NCBI RefSeq assembly: GCF_050436995.1
Contig: NC_134774.1
Location: forward strand, 370,501-434,500
Source: Anticarsia gemmatalis
Lineage: Eukaryota; Arthropoda; Insecta; Lepidoptera; Erebidae
DNA length: 64,000 bases
Reading direction: 5' to 3'
This document shows, piece by piece, positions 12,701 through 23,670 of the stretch. The number at the start of each line of letters is the position of its first letter. The first letter of the stretch is position 1. The position numbers and the translations under genes are program-made. The notes under the pieces are model-generated. The model worked only from the letters and a program-made list of their open reading frames with translations. It was not told the DNA's origin and made no database searches.

Positions 12701-15700
12701 ACGCGCTAATCTCAGGAATTACTGGTCCGATTTGAAAAATTCTTTCATAATATTATAAAGCTGAAGAGTTTGTTTGTTTGTTTGATTGTTTGTTTGTTTG
12801 TTTGTTTGTTTGAACGCGCTAATCTCAGGAATTACTGGTCCGATTTGAAAAATTCTTTCATAATATTATAAAGCTGAAGAGTTTGTTTGTTTGTTTGATT
12901 GTTTGTTTGTTTGTTTGTTTGAACGCGCTAATCTCAGGAATTACTGGTCCGATTTGAAAAATTCTTTCAATGTTAGATAGACCATTTATCGAGAAAGGCT
13001 ATAGGCTATATATCATCACGGTGCGACCAATAGGAGCAGAGTACCAGTTAAAAATGTTACAAAAACGGGGAAAATTATAACTCTCTTATGTGATGCAAGC
13101 GAAGTTGCGTGCGGGTCAGCTAGTTTATAATATCAGTAGGAGCAGTAAGCCAATATATTTTATTACTTCTTTCCAGATAGGCACAGTATACCAGCTAGTG
13201 ATCACAATCACCATCCTTCTATCTCAAATCTTGGGCCTGCAGTCCATCCTGGGCACCGCTGAGGGCTGGCCATGGTTGCTGGCAGCCACGGCCGTACCGG
13301 CAGTCATACAGTGTGTCACACTACCTATATGTCCGGAGTCGCCGAAGTACTTGCTGCTGAATAAGGGACAAGAGTTGCATGCTCAGAGAGGTACGTACAA
13401 GGACTTTTAAAGCCTATCTATACTAATATTATAAAGCTGAAGAGTTTGTTGGTTTGAACGCGCTAATCTCAAGAACTACTGCTCCGATTTGAATCCATAG
13501 TAGCAGAGTAGTAGTAGCAGAGTACCAGTAAAAAATGTTACAAAAACGGGGAAAAATTTCACCCATTCTCTCTTATTCGACGCAAGCGAAGTTGCGCGGG
13601 TCAGCTAGTAATTAATAATCTTTCAGTGTTAGATAGCCCATTTATCGAGGAAGGCTATAGGCTATATAACATCACGCTAACGGCCATTCGGAGCGGAATA
13701 CCAGTAAAAAATGTTACAAAAGTGGGGAAAATTTTGACCATTCTCTCTTATTTGACGCAAGCGAAGTTGCCCGGGTCAGCTAGTAGATAATATAACCGAT
13801 AGATAAGGTGACAAATAATTCACAAAATGTCAACTCATAAGGTAATCAGGTGGAATAGGGTAGGACTACCAGTCAAATCAACTTCTCTTTATGTCAAAAA
13901 TACATTTTAGTATAGGGATACGAAATAGTGACGTCACAGTTTCGTATTTTCGTTGGTATCAAATGAGTGCCTAATATAATGTATTCCGTCTGTAGTAATT
14001 ACAATTTAAAAATTTTATATGAACCTTTTATGAATACAAGTTTAATAATTTTTCGTTAACCCAGTCAACTACAAAATTCTCTCATTAATGTGGTACGCCA
14101 CCAACACTCTCTATTATGTAGGTCAATAACCCTTTACATATCTCTCCCCCTTACCCTCCAGTCTCTCTCACCTCTATATTACTCAATAATGAATGTTTTT
14201 CATTTGCAGCGCTGAACTGGCTGAGAGGAGACGTGGCCGTTCACGGCGAGATGGAAGAAATGCATCAGGTAATACAGGAACTCCAGACATCCTCCTTACA
14301 CCTCCTCCATCCTTCAAGATGTTGCTCTATCAATCACTTAAACATTACAATGTAACGGGGAGGGGGAGAAATTACCCCCGCAGCTCGTGAGACATCTTTA
14401 ACATGTAAGAGTTGGGTCTAGCAGGGGGTCTAGGGGCAGCATTAAACCCCCTAACACTCTGAAGACGCTTTTAAATATTATATCTGTGGGGGTCTGAGAT
14501 GGTTTTACTACAAGGAGGGGTATACCCCCCTCTAGAAAGAAAGTTTAGGATGTTATATGGGGGGGTGGCATATTGTTGGGGAACACTATTATATTGATGG
14601 GGGTCAGAGATTTTGTGGAGAGGGAGTGATTTTTATACACCTCCTCTAAAACACACATGAAATGTATACTATATAATAACCCCCTATAACCTTCAGGAGG
14701 CAGAAAAGAACAAGGTGACAAAGCGCGTGACGCTGCGCGAGTTGTTCGGCAACAGACAGCTGCGTCAGCCGCTGCTCATCGCGCTGGTCGTGATGATAGC
14801 GCAGCAGCTGTCCGGCATCAACGCTGCCATATTCTTCTCCACCGACATCTTTAGAAAGGTCAAGCTGACCCATGAGCAGTCACAGTATGCTACCCTTGGT
14901 AAGTGCATTTACCCCCGGTTTCTGAGGTACATTTAGCAATAGTTTATCTATTCAATAGCGTTAAAATAAATAAAATAAATTTAACCCATTAATGTCCCAC
15001 TGCTGGGCAAGGGTCTCTTCCCGTAATGAGGGAGGGGTTAGGCCTTGAGTCAGCGTTAAAACTCATGCAAAAAAACGATTTGAATAGATAAACTACCGCT
15101 AAATGTACTCAGAAACCGGGGGTTAATCAATGTAAATATGGTATATATAAAGGTGACTGACTGACTGACGCCCGGTTTCTGAGGCACATTTAGCGGTAGT
15201 TTATCTATTCAATAGCGTTTAAGCTGATATGAACATGTCAGTTTGAATAGATAAACTACCGCTAAATGTACTCAGAAACCGGGTAATAGTGATCTATCAA
15301 CGCACAGCCAAAACCAATAGACGGATCAGGCTGAAATTTGACATGCAGGTAGATGTTATGACGTAGGCATCCGCTTACAAAGGATTTTGATCAATTTCGC
15401 CCCTAAAGGGATAACATAGAGATTGAAAATTGGTATGAAACTTCGTCAATTTTAAACCGATCGGGCAAAGACTTTGCATGCAAAGAGCTACTATGACATA
15501 CTCGTAAGTATCCTCTAAGAAACGATTTTAATAAATTTGATCCCTAAAGGGATAAAATAGGGGGTGAGAGTTTGTATAAATTTTCTTAAATTTATGAATG
15601 ACTAGCTGACCCGCGCAACTACGCTTGCGTCACATAAGAGAGAATGAGTCATAATTTTCCCCGTTTTTGTTACATTTTTCGTTGTTACTTCGCTCCTAAT

Positions 15701-18697
15701 GGCCGTAGCGTGATGTTATATAGCCTATAGCCTTCCTCGATAAATGGGCTATATTACACTGAAAGAATTTTTCAAATCGGACCAGTAGATCCTGAGATTA
15801 GCGCGTTCAAACAAACTCTTCAGCTTTATAATATTAGTATAGATGATTGTTACTAATTATTTACAGTAAATATTGTTATGTTCTAGGTATGGGAGCCATG
15901 AACGTAATAATGACAGTAGTCAGTTTGTTCCTCGTGGAAGCCTGTGGTCGCAAGAGTCTTCTGCTCACCGGCTTCGCGGGCATGTTTGTATGTACCGTCG
16001 GCTTTGTGGCAGCTTATATGTATGTAAGTATCGCTATGTACACCATTTTGAGGCGCCCATAGCCAGTTGTGCTCAACGGTCGGTTAACGATTTGTGGGTT
16101 AAGCAATTGGCGCGGTTATTCTATAGATGGGTGACCGCATAGTGCCATTTAAGATGATCTCCGTACTTCGGAGGGCACGTAAAAAGTCGGTCCCGGTTGT
16201 TGTCAATTAAGATAACAGTCGTTAAGCCACGTCAAAGGCGTTCGGGGGCTTGAACAACTTTGTTACAAGGTTGACCACTAACCAATCTAACCATACGATA
16301 AGAAGAAGGAAAAAGTACACTATTTATTACATTACCCGACTGCGAGAAGATGGTAATGTGTGTTTCAGCCGTGTAAAACTATATATAATTCAGTCGTTTT
16401 ATTACTCGACTGCGAGAAAAGCAGGGTTATTATGTGTTTTTCAGTCGAAGAAATGTGTCGTATGTTAGTTGACTATCAGTCAAATCAGCTACTCTTGAAA
16501 TGTCGAAAACATAGCTTAGTATAGACATACTACATATTGTCGTATGTTTGTTAGTATCAAATGACTTCTTAATATAATGTTTCAGTCTTGTAATAATATT
16601 AATTTTAACATTATTGACGAAAATAATTACAAGTTCAATCATTTTTCGTTAACCCAGTCAACTACCCAATAATATTACCCGCACTAAAATGAACGCAGCG
16701 ATTTATCCCTAATGTACCTCGAGGTCACTGACCTTTAGGTCACCAACCTTGAACTTGAGGTCATTGACACTGACCGTTAGGTCACGGACCTAGAACTAAT
16801 ATATTAAATTATTTAACGAGTATTTTTTTAGTTGTTAATGTATCTATATAAGTATGTGAGAAGTATATAATTATTTTATCAGTTATTTGGTTACATACAA
16901 TTTTCCTTAGTTTGGAGACAAATACTCGTGCTCATCACACAAATATTTGTAGGGTGGGATTCGAACCCATCACACACGGCGCTACGGTTATTGCGGCCGT
17001 GTTAACCACTGCGCCAAACGTGCAGTTAATATATTGATTAATATTCTTTATTTCTGTTATATTTCAGTCTCATATAGCTTGGGTGTCGTATCTATGCATC
17101 GTGCTGATCATTCTGTTCGTGGTGATGTTCGCGGTCGGACCCGGCTCTATACCCTGGTTCCTTGTAACTGGTCAGTATACAGTATTAATACTAATAAAAG
17201 TATGTATTTTCATCGTTATTACTTGGTCAATTTTTCATACTTAATAAGGATTTATTTTAATTCTTAATAGGAAGCAATTTTTACAAACATATTACATACA
17301 ATATTTACGAATTACATGAAAGTTATTAAGTTGTAATCATTGGTATAGATTCAAGTACTTTAATTGTATATTTTTTCTGTCTGTTATTCTTAGGATTTGC
17401 GTTGCTTTAAACTTCCAATTAATAATTGTTATTTTTATTTTGGTCTCTGCCTACCACTACGGGAAAAATTGATATTATGTATGTATTTGCACTTATTTCA
17501 TTCAAAACTAGATTTCTTTTATGTATAACAGGTTGTTTAAAAATAATGGTGCAAGCGAAATAAAGCGATATTTTTCTCAATTACTCAGCTAAATAATTTC
17601 TATATGTACCGTTTTCAGAGCTGTTCAATCAGAACTCCCGGCCGGCCGCGTCGTCGGTCGCGGTGACTGTCAACTGGACCGCGAACTTCCTCGTCGGTCT
17701 TAGTTTCTTACCTCTTTCTGTAAGTATTCACCTTCGTTTCTTTACTACTTCTTTGGTCTAAGCCAGTGGTTCCCAACCAGTGGTCCGTGGAAGACAAAAT
17801 ATGGTCCGCGAATGTTTTCAGGACGATAATATTACACTTTATTTTGAATATACTTACATAGTGGTCCCTGCTAACAAGAATAATATAAAAGTGGTCCTTG
17901 ACTAAAAAAAGGTTGGGAACCTCTGGTCTGAGCCGTAGACTTGAGTATTTTGTTTATTAAGACAACTCCCGCACTAAGAATAGCTCTTGTGTCGCGGGGA
18001 CTTTTACAAACATACAAACAACATACAAACAACGTACAACCAGACATGAAACAATTATTTGTGAATCGTACAAATAATTGCTCTGCGTGGGAATCCAACC
18101 CACGATCTCTCGACACAATAGTAGTAGCGCGGTAACAACTTTAATCACTGCGCCATTACATGGAAAATCCTTGTTAATGGCGGAAAGTGGGTATAAAAGG
18201 CGTGATTTTATTAAAAATAATTAAAAACCATTTATTAACAGTCCACAGTTGTACAAATATAAGATCAGTAATTTAAGCCACACTAGGCATAGCGTGTTTC
18301 AAAGATTTTAGGCGACTGGTAGGACTATAGGTACTTACAAAGTAAAGGTTTTATTATTATTATGCAATAGCTGACCCGTGCAACTTCGCTTGCGTCACAT
18401 AAGAAAGAATAGGTCATAATTTTCACCGCTTTTGTAACATTTTTTACTGGAAAGAATTTTTCAAATCGGACCAGTAGTTCCCGAGATTAGCGCGTTCAAA
18501 CAAACTCTTCAGCTTTATAATATTAGTATAGATGATAAATGATTATTTTTTGTTCACAGTTACAACTGGGCGCCAACGTGTTTTTAATATTCGCTATACT
18601 ACAGCTTATATTTATGTTTTTCATATACTTTAAAGTGCCTGAAACTAAGAACAAGACTGTGGAAGAAATCACTGCTATGTTCAGACAGCAGATGTAA
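9639..18697 (+). CDS. GLUT-type facilitative sugar transporter (SLC2A class I-like), 11 exons, N-terminus incomplete
   Basis: A plasma-membrane facilitative hexose transporter of the major facilitator superfamily with 12 expected membrane helices. The coding exons are 9639-9737, 10303-10463, 11329-11439, 11983-12070, 13177-13390, 14210-14268, 14697-14898, 15887-16023, 17068-17170, 17619-17719 and 18560-18697. All junctions are GT-AG and the phases agree, giving 470 residues to a TAA stop. Visible family motifs in order are GYNTGVMNAPQ (helix 1), an NTS glycosylation sequon in the first outer loop, DRFGRK, PMYLAEISPVSLRGS, PESPKYLL, QQLSGINA (helix 7, hexose selectivity), GPGSIPWFLVTELFNQ (helix 10, with the tryptophan of the inhibitor and substrate site) and VPETKNKT at the C-terminus. 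Alignment by eye is collinear with human GLUT1-4. The first 5-15 residues are expected in an upstream exon that I could not find. It could be annotated as glucose transporter member 1 or 3; trehalose transport is less likely given the QLS motif. Confidence 0.93.
10303..10463 (+). CDS. Sugar transporter exon 2 (outer loop 1, helix 2)
   Basis: This 161-nt exon encodes IMSEWLQKDVLSGTNTS and onwards, then helix 2 and the start of DRFGRK. The NTS sequon matches the position of the N-glycan in the first extracellular loop of GLUT1. It ends in AG|GTTAGT with two bases carried to the next exon. Confidence 0.9.
11329..11439 (+). CDS. Sugar transporter exon 3 (RFGRK loop, helix 3)
   Basis: The acceptor TTACAG is followed by G, completing Arg of RFGRK, the conserved loop 2-3 motif of sugar porters. 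Helix 3 follows and the exon ends with GR split across the junction. Confidence 0.9.
11475..11690 (+). mobile_element. tRNA-derived SINE, family 2
   Basis: B-box-like region GGACTCGAATCCCACC, then TTTGTGTGATGAGCACGAG. Copies lie at 365-575, 8483-8625 (-), 16835-17030 (-), 33615-33850 (-), 42915-43135 (-) and 58408-58780 (-, split). Confidence 0.72.
11983..12070 (+). CDS. Sugar transporter exon 4 (helices 4-5, PMYLAEISP)
   Basis: The exon encodes RLLIGVNNGLNAGLAPMYL and ends with the AEISPVSLRGS motif, the standard signature after helix 4. It is flanked by TTCCAG and GTAAGTAA. Confidence 0.92.
12218..12460 (+). mobile_element. Non-autonomous Helitron (Lep1-like) in transporter intron
   Basis: Matches the family from AATATTATAAAGCTGAAGAG to GGGTCAGCTAG. 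It follows an AT-rich ATTATT microsatellite. Confidence 0.85.
12632..13124 (+). mobile_element. Helitron with triplicated 5' end
   Basis: The first about 110 bp of the element, including the GTTT microsatellite, occurs three times in tandem before one complete 3' part ending GTCAGCTAG. Confidence 0.88.
13177..13390 (+). CDS. Sugar transporter exon 5 (helices 5-6, PESPKYLL)
   Basis: The exon begins IGTVYQLVIT and runs through the WPWLL and CVTLPICPESPKYLLLNKG segments, which align without gaps to GLUT1 helices 5-6 and the start of the large inner loop. The donor is GTACGTAC, with one base carried over. Confidence 0.93.
13413..13784 (+). mobile_element. Tandem pair of Helitron (Lep1-like) copies
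   Basis: A shortened copy (13413-13608) is followed by a second copy lacking its 5' end (about 13620-13784). Both end GGGTCAGCTAG. Confidence 0.82.
14210..14268 (+). CDS. Sugar transporter exon 6 (intracellular loop)
   Basis: A 59-nt exon encoding ALNWLRGDVAVHGEMEEMHQ, matching the LRG element of the central intracellular loop. It is flanked by TTTGCAG and GTAATACA. Confidence 0.88.
14697..14898 (+). CDS. Sugar transporter exon 7 (QQLSGINA, helix 7)
   Basis: The exon encodes the end of the central loop and then helix 7 with QQLSGINAAIFFSTDIF. This motif lines the hexose path in class I GLUTs. A snapback MITE begins only about 12 bp after its donor GTAAGTGC. Confidence 0.93.
14911..15124. 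mobile_element. Snapback MITE interrupted by a SINE tail
   Basis: The arms CCCCGGTTTCTGAGGTACAT and its complement are split by a SINE 3' fragment (14979-15050). Confidence 0.82.
15145..15600 (+). mobile_element. Helitron-like repeat, second family, with nested MITE
   Basis: The GGTGACTGACTGAC start and CAACGCACAGCC continuation are separated by a snapback MITE (15170-15284). Confidence 0.75.
15170..15284. mobile_element. Snapback MITE, near-perfect palindrome
   Basis: Two arms of about 50 bp, beginning CCCGGTTTCTGAGG, fold back on each other around a short AT-rich loop. Confidence 0.88.
15602..15842 (-). mobile_element. Non-autonomous Helitron (Lep1-like)
   Basis: Reverse copy, CTAGCTGACCCGCGCAACTA through TAATATTAGTATAGA, just upstream of transporter exon 8. 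Confidence 0.86.
15887..16023 (+). CDS. Sugar transporter exon 8 (helices 8-9)
   Basis: The exon encodes GMGAMNVIMTVVSLFLVE, then the ACGRKSLLLTGFAGM motif. It ends TAT|GTAAGT, in frame with the next exon, and the spacing to exon 9 matches GLUT1 within one residue. Confidence 0.88.
16050..16309 (+). mobile_element. 5S rRNA-derived SINE, family A
   Basis: Nearly full-length, from GGCGCCCATAGCCAGTTG to the ACGATAAGAAGAAGG tail. Confidence 0.75.
17068..17170 (+). CDS. Sugar transporter exon 9 (helix 10, GPGSIPWFLV)
   Basis: The exon encodes SHIAWVSYLCIV and then VGPGSIPWFLVT, the helix-10 motif containing the conserved Trp. The donor GTCAGTAT follows with one base carried over. Confidence 0.93.
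17619..17719 (+). CDS. Sugar transporter exon 10 (ELFNQ, helix 11)
   Basis: The exon encodes ELFNQNSRPAASSVAV and then NWTANFLVGLSFLPLS. The ELF-RPAA-NWT-NF pattern is diagnostic of the GLUT family. The donor is GTAAGTAT. Confidence 0.93.
17764..17925. mobile_element. hAT-type MITE in transporter intron
   Basis: The ends are CAGTGGTTCCCAACC and GGTTGGGAACCTCTG. The 8-bp flanks GTCTAAGC and GTCTGAGC are a near-perfect target duplication. Both features fit hAT elements. Confidence 0.88.
18369..18533 (-). mobile_element. Helitron (Lep1-like), internally deleted
   Basis: Both ends are recognisable but about 90 bp of the middle are missing. It lies 26 bp upstream of the acceptor of the last transporter exon. 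Confidence 0.82.
18560..18697 (+). CDS. Sugar transporter last coding exon (helix 12, PETK)
   Basis: The exon encodes LQLGANVFLIFAILQLIF, then YFKVPETKNKTVEEITAMF and stops at TAA 18695-18697. VPETK is the C-terminal signature of sugar porters. Confidence 0.94.
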   Translation, partial: LQLGANVFLIFAILQLIFMFFIYFKVPETKNKTVEEITAMFRQQM

Positions 18698-18725
18698 TGT
18701 AGCTATATTCAGTGTGTACTGTTAA

Positions 18726-19060
18726 AAATTAGATTTTTACTGGTTGAAATTTGTTTTGACTGGACAAAAGTAATACTAGATTTTGACTGGAGAAAATAGA
18801 TTTTAATTGGACAAAAAATTGGTTTTGACTGGTCAAAATTGGTTTGGTTTGGTCAGAATTAATTTGACTGGGCAATTTTTTTTAGACGGTGTAAAATTTA
18901 CTTTTTCTTCTACAAAATTGGTTTGGATTTTGACTGGACAAAATTGGCTTTCTCTGTATAAAACTTAAATTAGTTTTTAACATAACTAATGTTGTCCAAT
19001 CATTGTTTTGACTAGAGAAAAGTGGACTTTATTCGGTAAACCTGGATTTAACTGGATAGA
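18726..19060 (+). repeat. Degenerate tandem repeat in the transporter 3' UTR
   Basis: About ten irregular copies of ATTTTGACTGGACAAAATTG-like units, each with TTTTG...CAAAA ends. Confidence 0.72.
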
Positions 19061-19765
19061 GCTAGGTTTTCCTAGATTAATTTAAAATTGCCTTGAATGT
19101 TACTGACGAAATATGGAATTGTTTTAATAATTGACTAGTTAAAATACTTTATTTTCCTAGATTGAACTAGTCGATTCGTAGCTCAGTAACTAGCTATTCA
19201 ATAGCGTTTAAACTCATATAAAAAAACGCTATTGAATAGATAAACTACCGTTAAATGTACCTCAGAAACCGAGGGTTAGACGTATATTTTCCACAATTAG
19301 CCGGTTTCAATATCATATCTTTAGTAACGATAAACCTATCTGGATAGATATTCTTTTAATTCAAGTAGCTTGAGACAAGTTATCTAAGGTAAAATGCAAG
19401 ATAATTTTCCTATCTGAAGATACAATATTGAAACCGTTTCCTCATATATAAATAGTCATATCATTATTATTTTAGTAATAATTAATAATGTACTTAAATA
19501 TAATAAGTTATTGATAATTATTTTCATCACAAATCAATAATAATGTAGCGGTTTAAAAGTATCATTTAAAATCAAAACTTTTGAAAGTCCAACTGAAATA
19601 TTAGTTCCTATTGTTCACGCTAGGGGCGCTTATCAGTTAATCATATATTTTTTTCTACTCGGATGTCGATAGTATTAGGAAATCGCTTCCAGTTTCATAT
19701 TATGTATTTTAGCAAAGATAACTTGTTAAGGGAGAGCAAGCGAAACAGTAACGCTTTTTACACAT

Positions 19766-19895
19766 ATTTGGTTGGGCAATATTGATCGAACAACAAAACC
19801 GACTCGACTCACTTGTTCGGCTTGTGTCGATCGGGTTCATCTACACATATTCGATTTCGCGGACGATTAATGCCGAATTGAATATGTATGTAGCC
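19766..19895. mobile_element. TIR MITE, ACACATATTCGG type
   Basis: It begins ACACATATTTGGTTGGGCAA and contains a GAACAA/TTGTTC inverted core. Copies lie at 25837-25965 and 49150-49535. Confidence 0.68.
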
Positions 19896-20441
19896 TAGCC
19901 TTACTGTATAAATGGCTATTTCAATATCTATGTAATATTTAAATTATTTTGCTCAAGAAATATCTTATGGGGAGCTATAATACAACTTATTTATTACATC
20001 TAAATATTTATGATCTGATATTACGATCTGAAGTTATGATAAGTTTTAATATACTAAAGTAGGACCATCGAAATGATAAATATAACAATTACAATCATTT
20101 GTAATCGATAAAAATGCAAATTAAAACTTTGTACAAATGTTCGGAACTCTTTAATAAATAAATAAATTTAACCCATTAATGTCCCACTGCTGGGCAAGGG
20201 TCTCCTCCCGTAATGAGGGAGGGACTCGGAAACTCGGAACTCTTTATCAGATAAATAAATAAATAAGTCTTATTTATTTAAAAACTAACGCATACGCAAA
20301 AGAACAGCTTGTTTCAATTGTATCGCAAGGTTTGTTATTTCCTTTTATTTTGTTTCGATGGTGCTTTAGTCTTATGTATGTCGCGAACAAATCGTTATAT
20401 ATTTATAATTAAGAGGATATTTTGTAATACTTTGTTAAGAA

Positions 20442-20447
20442 AATAAA
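20442..20447 (+). terminator. Candidate poly(A) signal AATAAA of the transporter gene
   Basis: A canonical AATAAA lies about 1.74 kb after the stop codon. Other AATAAA strings nearby sit in repeat tails, so this assignment is tentative. Confidence 0.35.
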
Positions 20448-20879
20448 ATACTCAATCTTTTGACTTTCGTTTTATTATGACATTCATTACTATAAGGCGG
20501 TGGTCGCTTGAAGAAAATCGTTGAGTATCCAACAAAATCCATCAAGCGGAAATAAGGTATCGTGACGTCACTTCACTATATTTCTATACTAAAATATGTT
20601 TTCAACATTTCATAAAGAGTAGCTGATTTGACTGTTGACAAGTGCCCAGTTTTGAATTTTCGTTGTTATCAAATGAGTGTCTAATAAAATGTTTCAACGT
20701 TATTTACGAAAATAATTTCATAGCGTGAGCATTTTTAGATGAATCTTTTGCGAGTACAAGTTTAATAATTGTCCGTTCTTTTGTATACGGTTAATTTTTA
20801 AAAATATTTTTTTCAAATTGTAAGTAGATGTAAATATTTAAAATTGAACATAAATAAATAAATACACTTTAATATAAAA

Positions 20880-23670
20880 GTAAGAACCTTTCGAGACAGA
20901 AACCACATAATAATTTTATATTAATATTATTTATACACAAATATTATTTATTTTATTAGGCACTCATTTGATACCAAACCAACCGGAAACAAGAATTGCG
21001 CCGTACTTCTATACTAAGTGTTTTTTTTTATATTTCGCTGCTTTAAAACTAAAGTGCTACAAATCAAAAAATCTTAATTCCCTTTTATTACAAAAAAATA
21101 CATTTTATTAGGTATATTAATATTTATTGAAAAAAAAACGATTAATTTCGCCCTATAAGCAATAAAAAAAACACTTATTTTTTATAAACCCGATGAAATG
21201 AAAGTTTTAATAATTAAAATGAGTTTTTAAATTTTGATTTGAGGTCCTTTGTTTTAAAGCAACGATTTTATAAAGAGTAGCTGATTTGACTTAAGTCAAC
21301 TACCCAATTGAAATTTGAATTGAATTATTTATGAATGGATATGAATTATTAATGAATAAATGAATTATTAATGAATATATGAATTGTTAACGAATATATG
21401 AATTTTTGATGAATGGGGGTAGGCGGGGTTGATTCATTCTCTCCTGCGCATGAAGAGGTGGAGTTTCCTGGAGTGGTGACGCTTAACGTAGATGCTGATT
21501 GGTTAGTATGTAACGATGGCCGTCATCTTACCTTGTAGTAGTAGCTTGCTAGTACCAGGAGAACAGACGATCCGAGGTGGTATTGTATCAAGCGCGCGAC
21601 GCCTACGATGAGAACTCTTACTAGTTTATGTATCCCTAATGTTTTATTAAGTTGAATTAGCTTTTGAAAGACGTAAACTGATCATATCGGTGATGTCTTG
21701 TATTTTTGATATTTCGCTGCTTTGAAACTAAAAGGCTATACAAATCAAAAAATCTTAATTGCCTTTTCAGAAAGCCCCTAGGACCCCTAGGACCTGCCCG
21801 TTTTGACGGGTAGCGCATTGATCGCCACTGTAAGAGGCCCACAAGCCTGAAACAGTTTACCCACCGCCCAAAGGGGCAGTGTGAGCCAAACCACGTTCAA
21901 TTCTCTTTTATTGTAAACGATTACATTTTATCAGGTGTATATTAAAATAATAAAAAAGACTTCCAACAATTTCGCACTATAACCAATGAAAAAATATTTT
22001 TTTTATAAACCCTGTAAAATGAAGATTTTTAAACTGAAAAGGAGGTTTTTAAATTTTGATTTGAGGTCCTTTTGTTTTAATCAACGATTTCATAAAGAAT
22101 AACTGAATTGACTGGAAGTCAACTAACTAGCTTATTGAAATTTGAATTGAATTATTGATGAATAAATATTAAGAAATACATGAATTATTAATGAATATAA
22201 GAATTATTAATTAATATATGAATAATTAATGAATATATGAATAATTAATGAATATATTAATAATTAAGGAATATATGAATTATTAATGAATATATGAATA
22301 ATTAATGAATATATGAATAATTGATGAATATGTATATGAATAAATTATTAAAAATATATGAATTGTTAATTATATCAATTATTAATGAATATATGAATAA
22401 TTAATGAATGGCCCTTGAGTCCACCACGCTGGACAATTGCGAGTTGGAGACTTTACGTGCCGTCTAGAAATGTATTAAAAAATTAGGCATTCAAGGTTTC
22501 ATCACGATGTTTTCTTCCAGAGTTAGAGCACGTGATAATTATTAAGTGATGAGTGGTTGATGTGCCCATAAACTGCATTTCGCTATTGATTAAATAATGA
22601 AATCTGAATACTTTAAATACATACATAAAATCACGTCTTCTTCCCAGAGTAGGGAGAGACCAGAGCACGCCACTTGGTACGATCCTTACAAAGTTCCCTT
22701 GCTTCATTCACATACATACATGTTGTCATACAGGAATGCCGGTTACGTGTAGCACCTGACCTTTTCACAAGATATCAACGATATGATCGGTTTTAAAGCA
22801 AATTTTACCAAGTAGAACATTAGGAATACATAAACTAGTAAGAGTTCTCATCGTAGGCGTCGCGCGCTTGATAAAATACCACCTTGGATCGTCTGTTCTC
22901 CTGGTACTAGCAAGCTACTACTACAAGGTAAGATGACCGCCATGTTTACATACCAACCAATCAGCGTCTACGCTAAGCGTCACCACTCCAGGAAACTCCA
23001 CCCCTTCATGAGGATTGAATGAATCAACGCCGCCTACCCTCATTCATTAATAATTTATATTCATTCGTCACTGATTCATATTAATTCATCATTGATTCAT
23101 ATATTCATTCACACTGATTCATATCCATTCATCACCGATTCATATTCATTCATTAATAATTCTACTTCATTCAATCATAATTCATATTCATTCATCACTT
23201 CTGTCAACCACTACTCTAAAATCATTTTGTTGCTATCTCAATAGGATAGTTGACTTCCAGTCAAATTAGTTACTCTTTACGAAATCGTTGCTTTAAAACG
23301 AAGGACCTCAAATCAAAATTTAAAAACTCCTTTAATGATTAAAAATTGCATTTTATTGGGTTTATAAAAAAGATTTGTTTTTTTTTATTACTTATAGTGT
23401 TAAAAGTTTTGTTTTCAAATATTAATAATATTAATATACACCTGATAAAATGTAATTGTTTACAATTAAAAGGAATTAAGATTTTTTTATTTGTAGACCT
23501 TTTATTTAGTGTAAAGCAGCGAAATTTCAAAAACACTTTTAATCTAGAAATACGGCGCAATTCGTATTTCCGTTGGTATCAAATGAGTGCCTAATAAAAT
23601 AAATAATAGTATGTGTGTTAATAATATATAATATAATTAGGTGGTTTCTGTCTCGAGAGGTTCTAACTTT
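20880..23670. repeat. Large foldback element, arms of about 750-850 bp
   Basis: The left arm runs from GAGACAGAAACCAC (near 20897) to the ACTAGTTTATGTAT stretch near 21632. The right arm runs from its complement near 22820 to GTGGTTTCTGTCTC near 23655. The centre has a further partial copy of the arm and an ATGAATATATGAAT-type tandem repeat (22140-22410). Confidence 0.85.
22140..22410. repeat. AT-rich tandem repeat
   Basis: Irregular tandem copies of ATGAATATATGAATAATTA, about 18-19 bp each, inside the large foldback element. Confidence 0.8.

Larger units (their letters stand above)
18698..20465 (+). other. Probable 3' UTR of the sugar transporter
   Basis: The stretch after the stop has no coding exon. 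An AATAAA at 20442-20447, followed by a T-rich stretch, is a plausible poly(A) signal. It holds a degenerate tandem repeat (18726-19060), a truncated snapback MITE (about 19180-19277), a TIR MITE (19766-19895) and a SINE tail fragment (20165-20222). The real 3' end could be earlier; transcript data are not available here. Confidence 0.4.
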
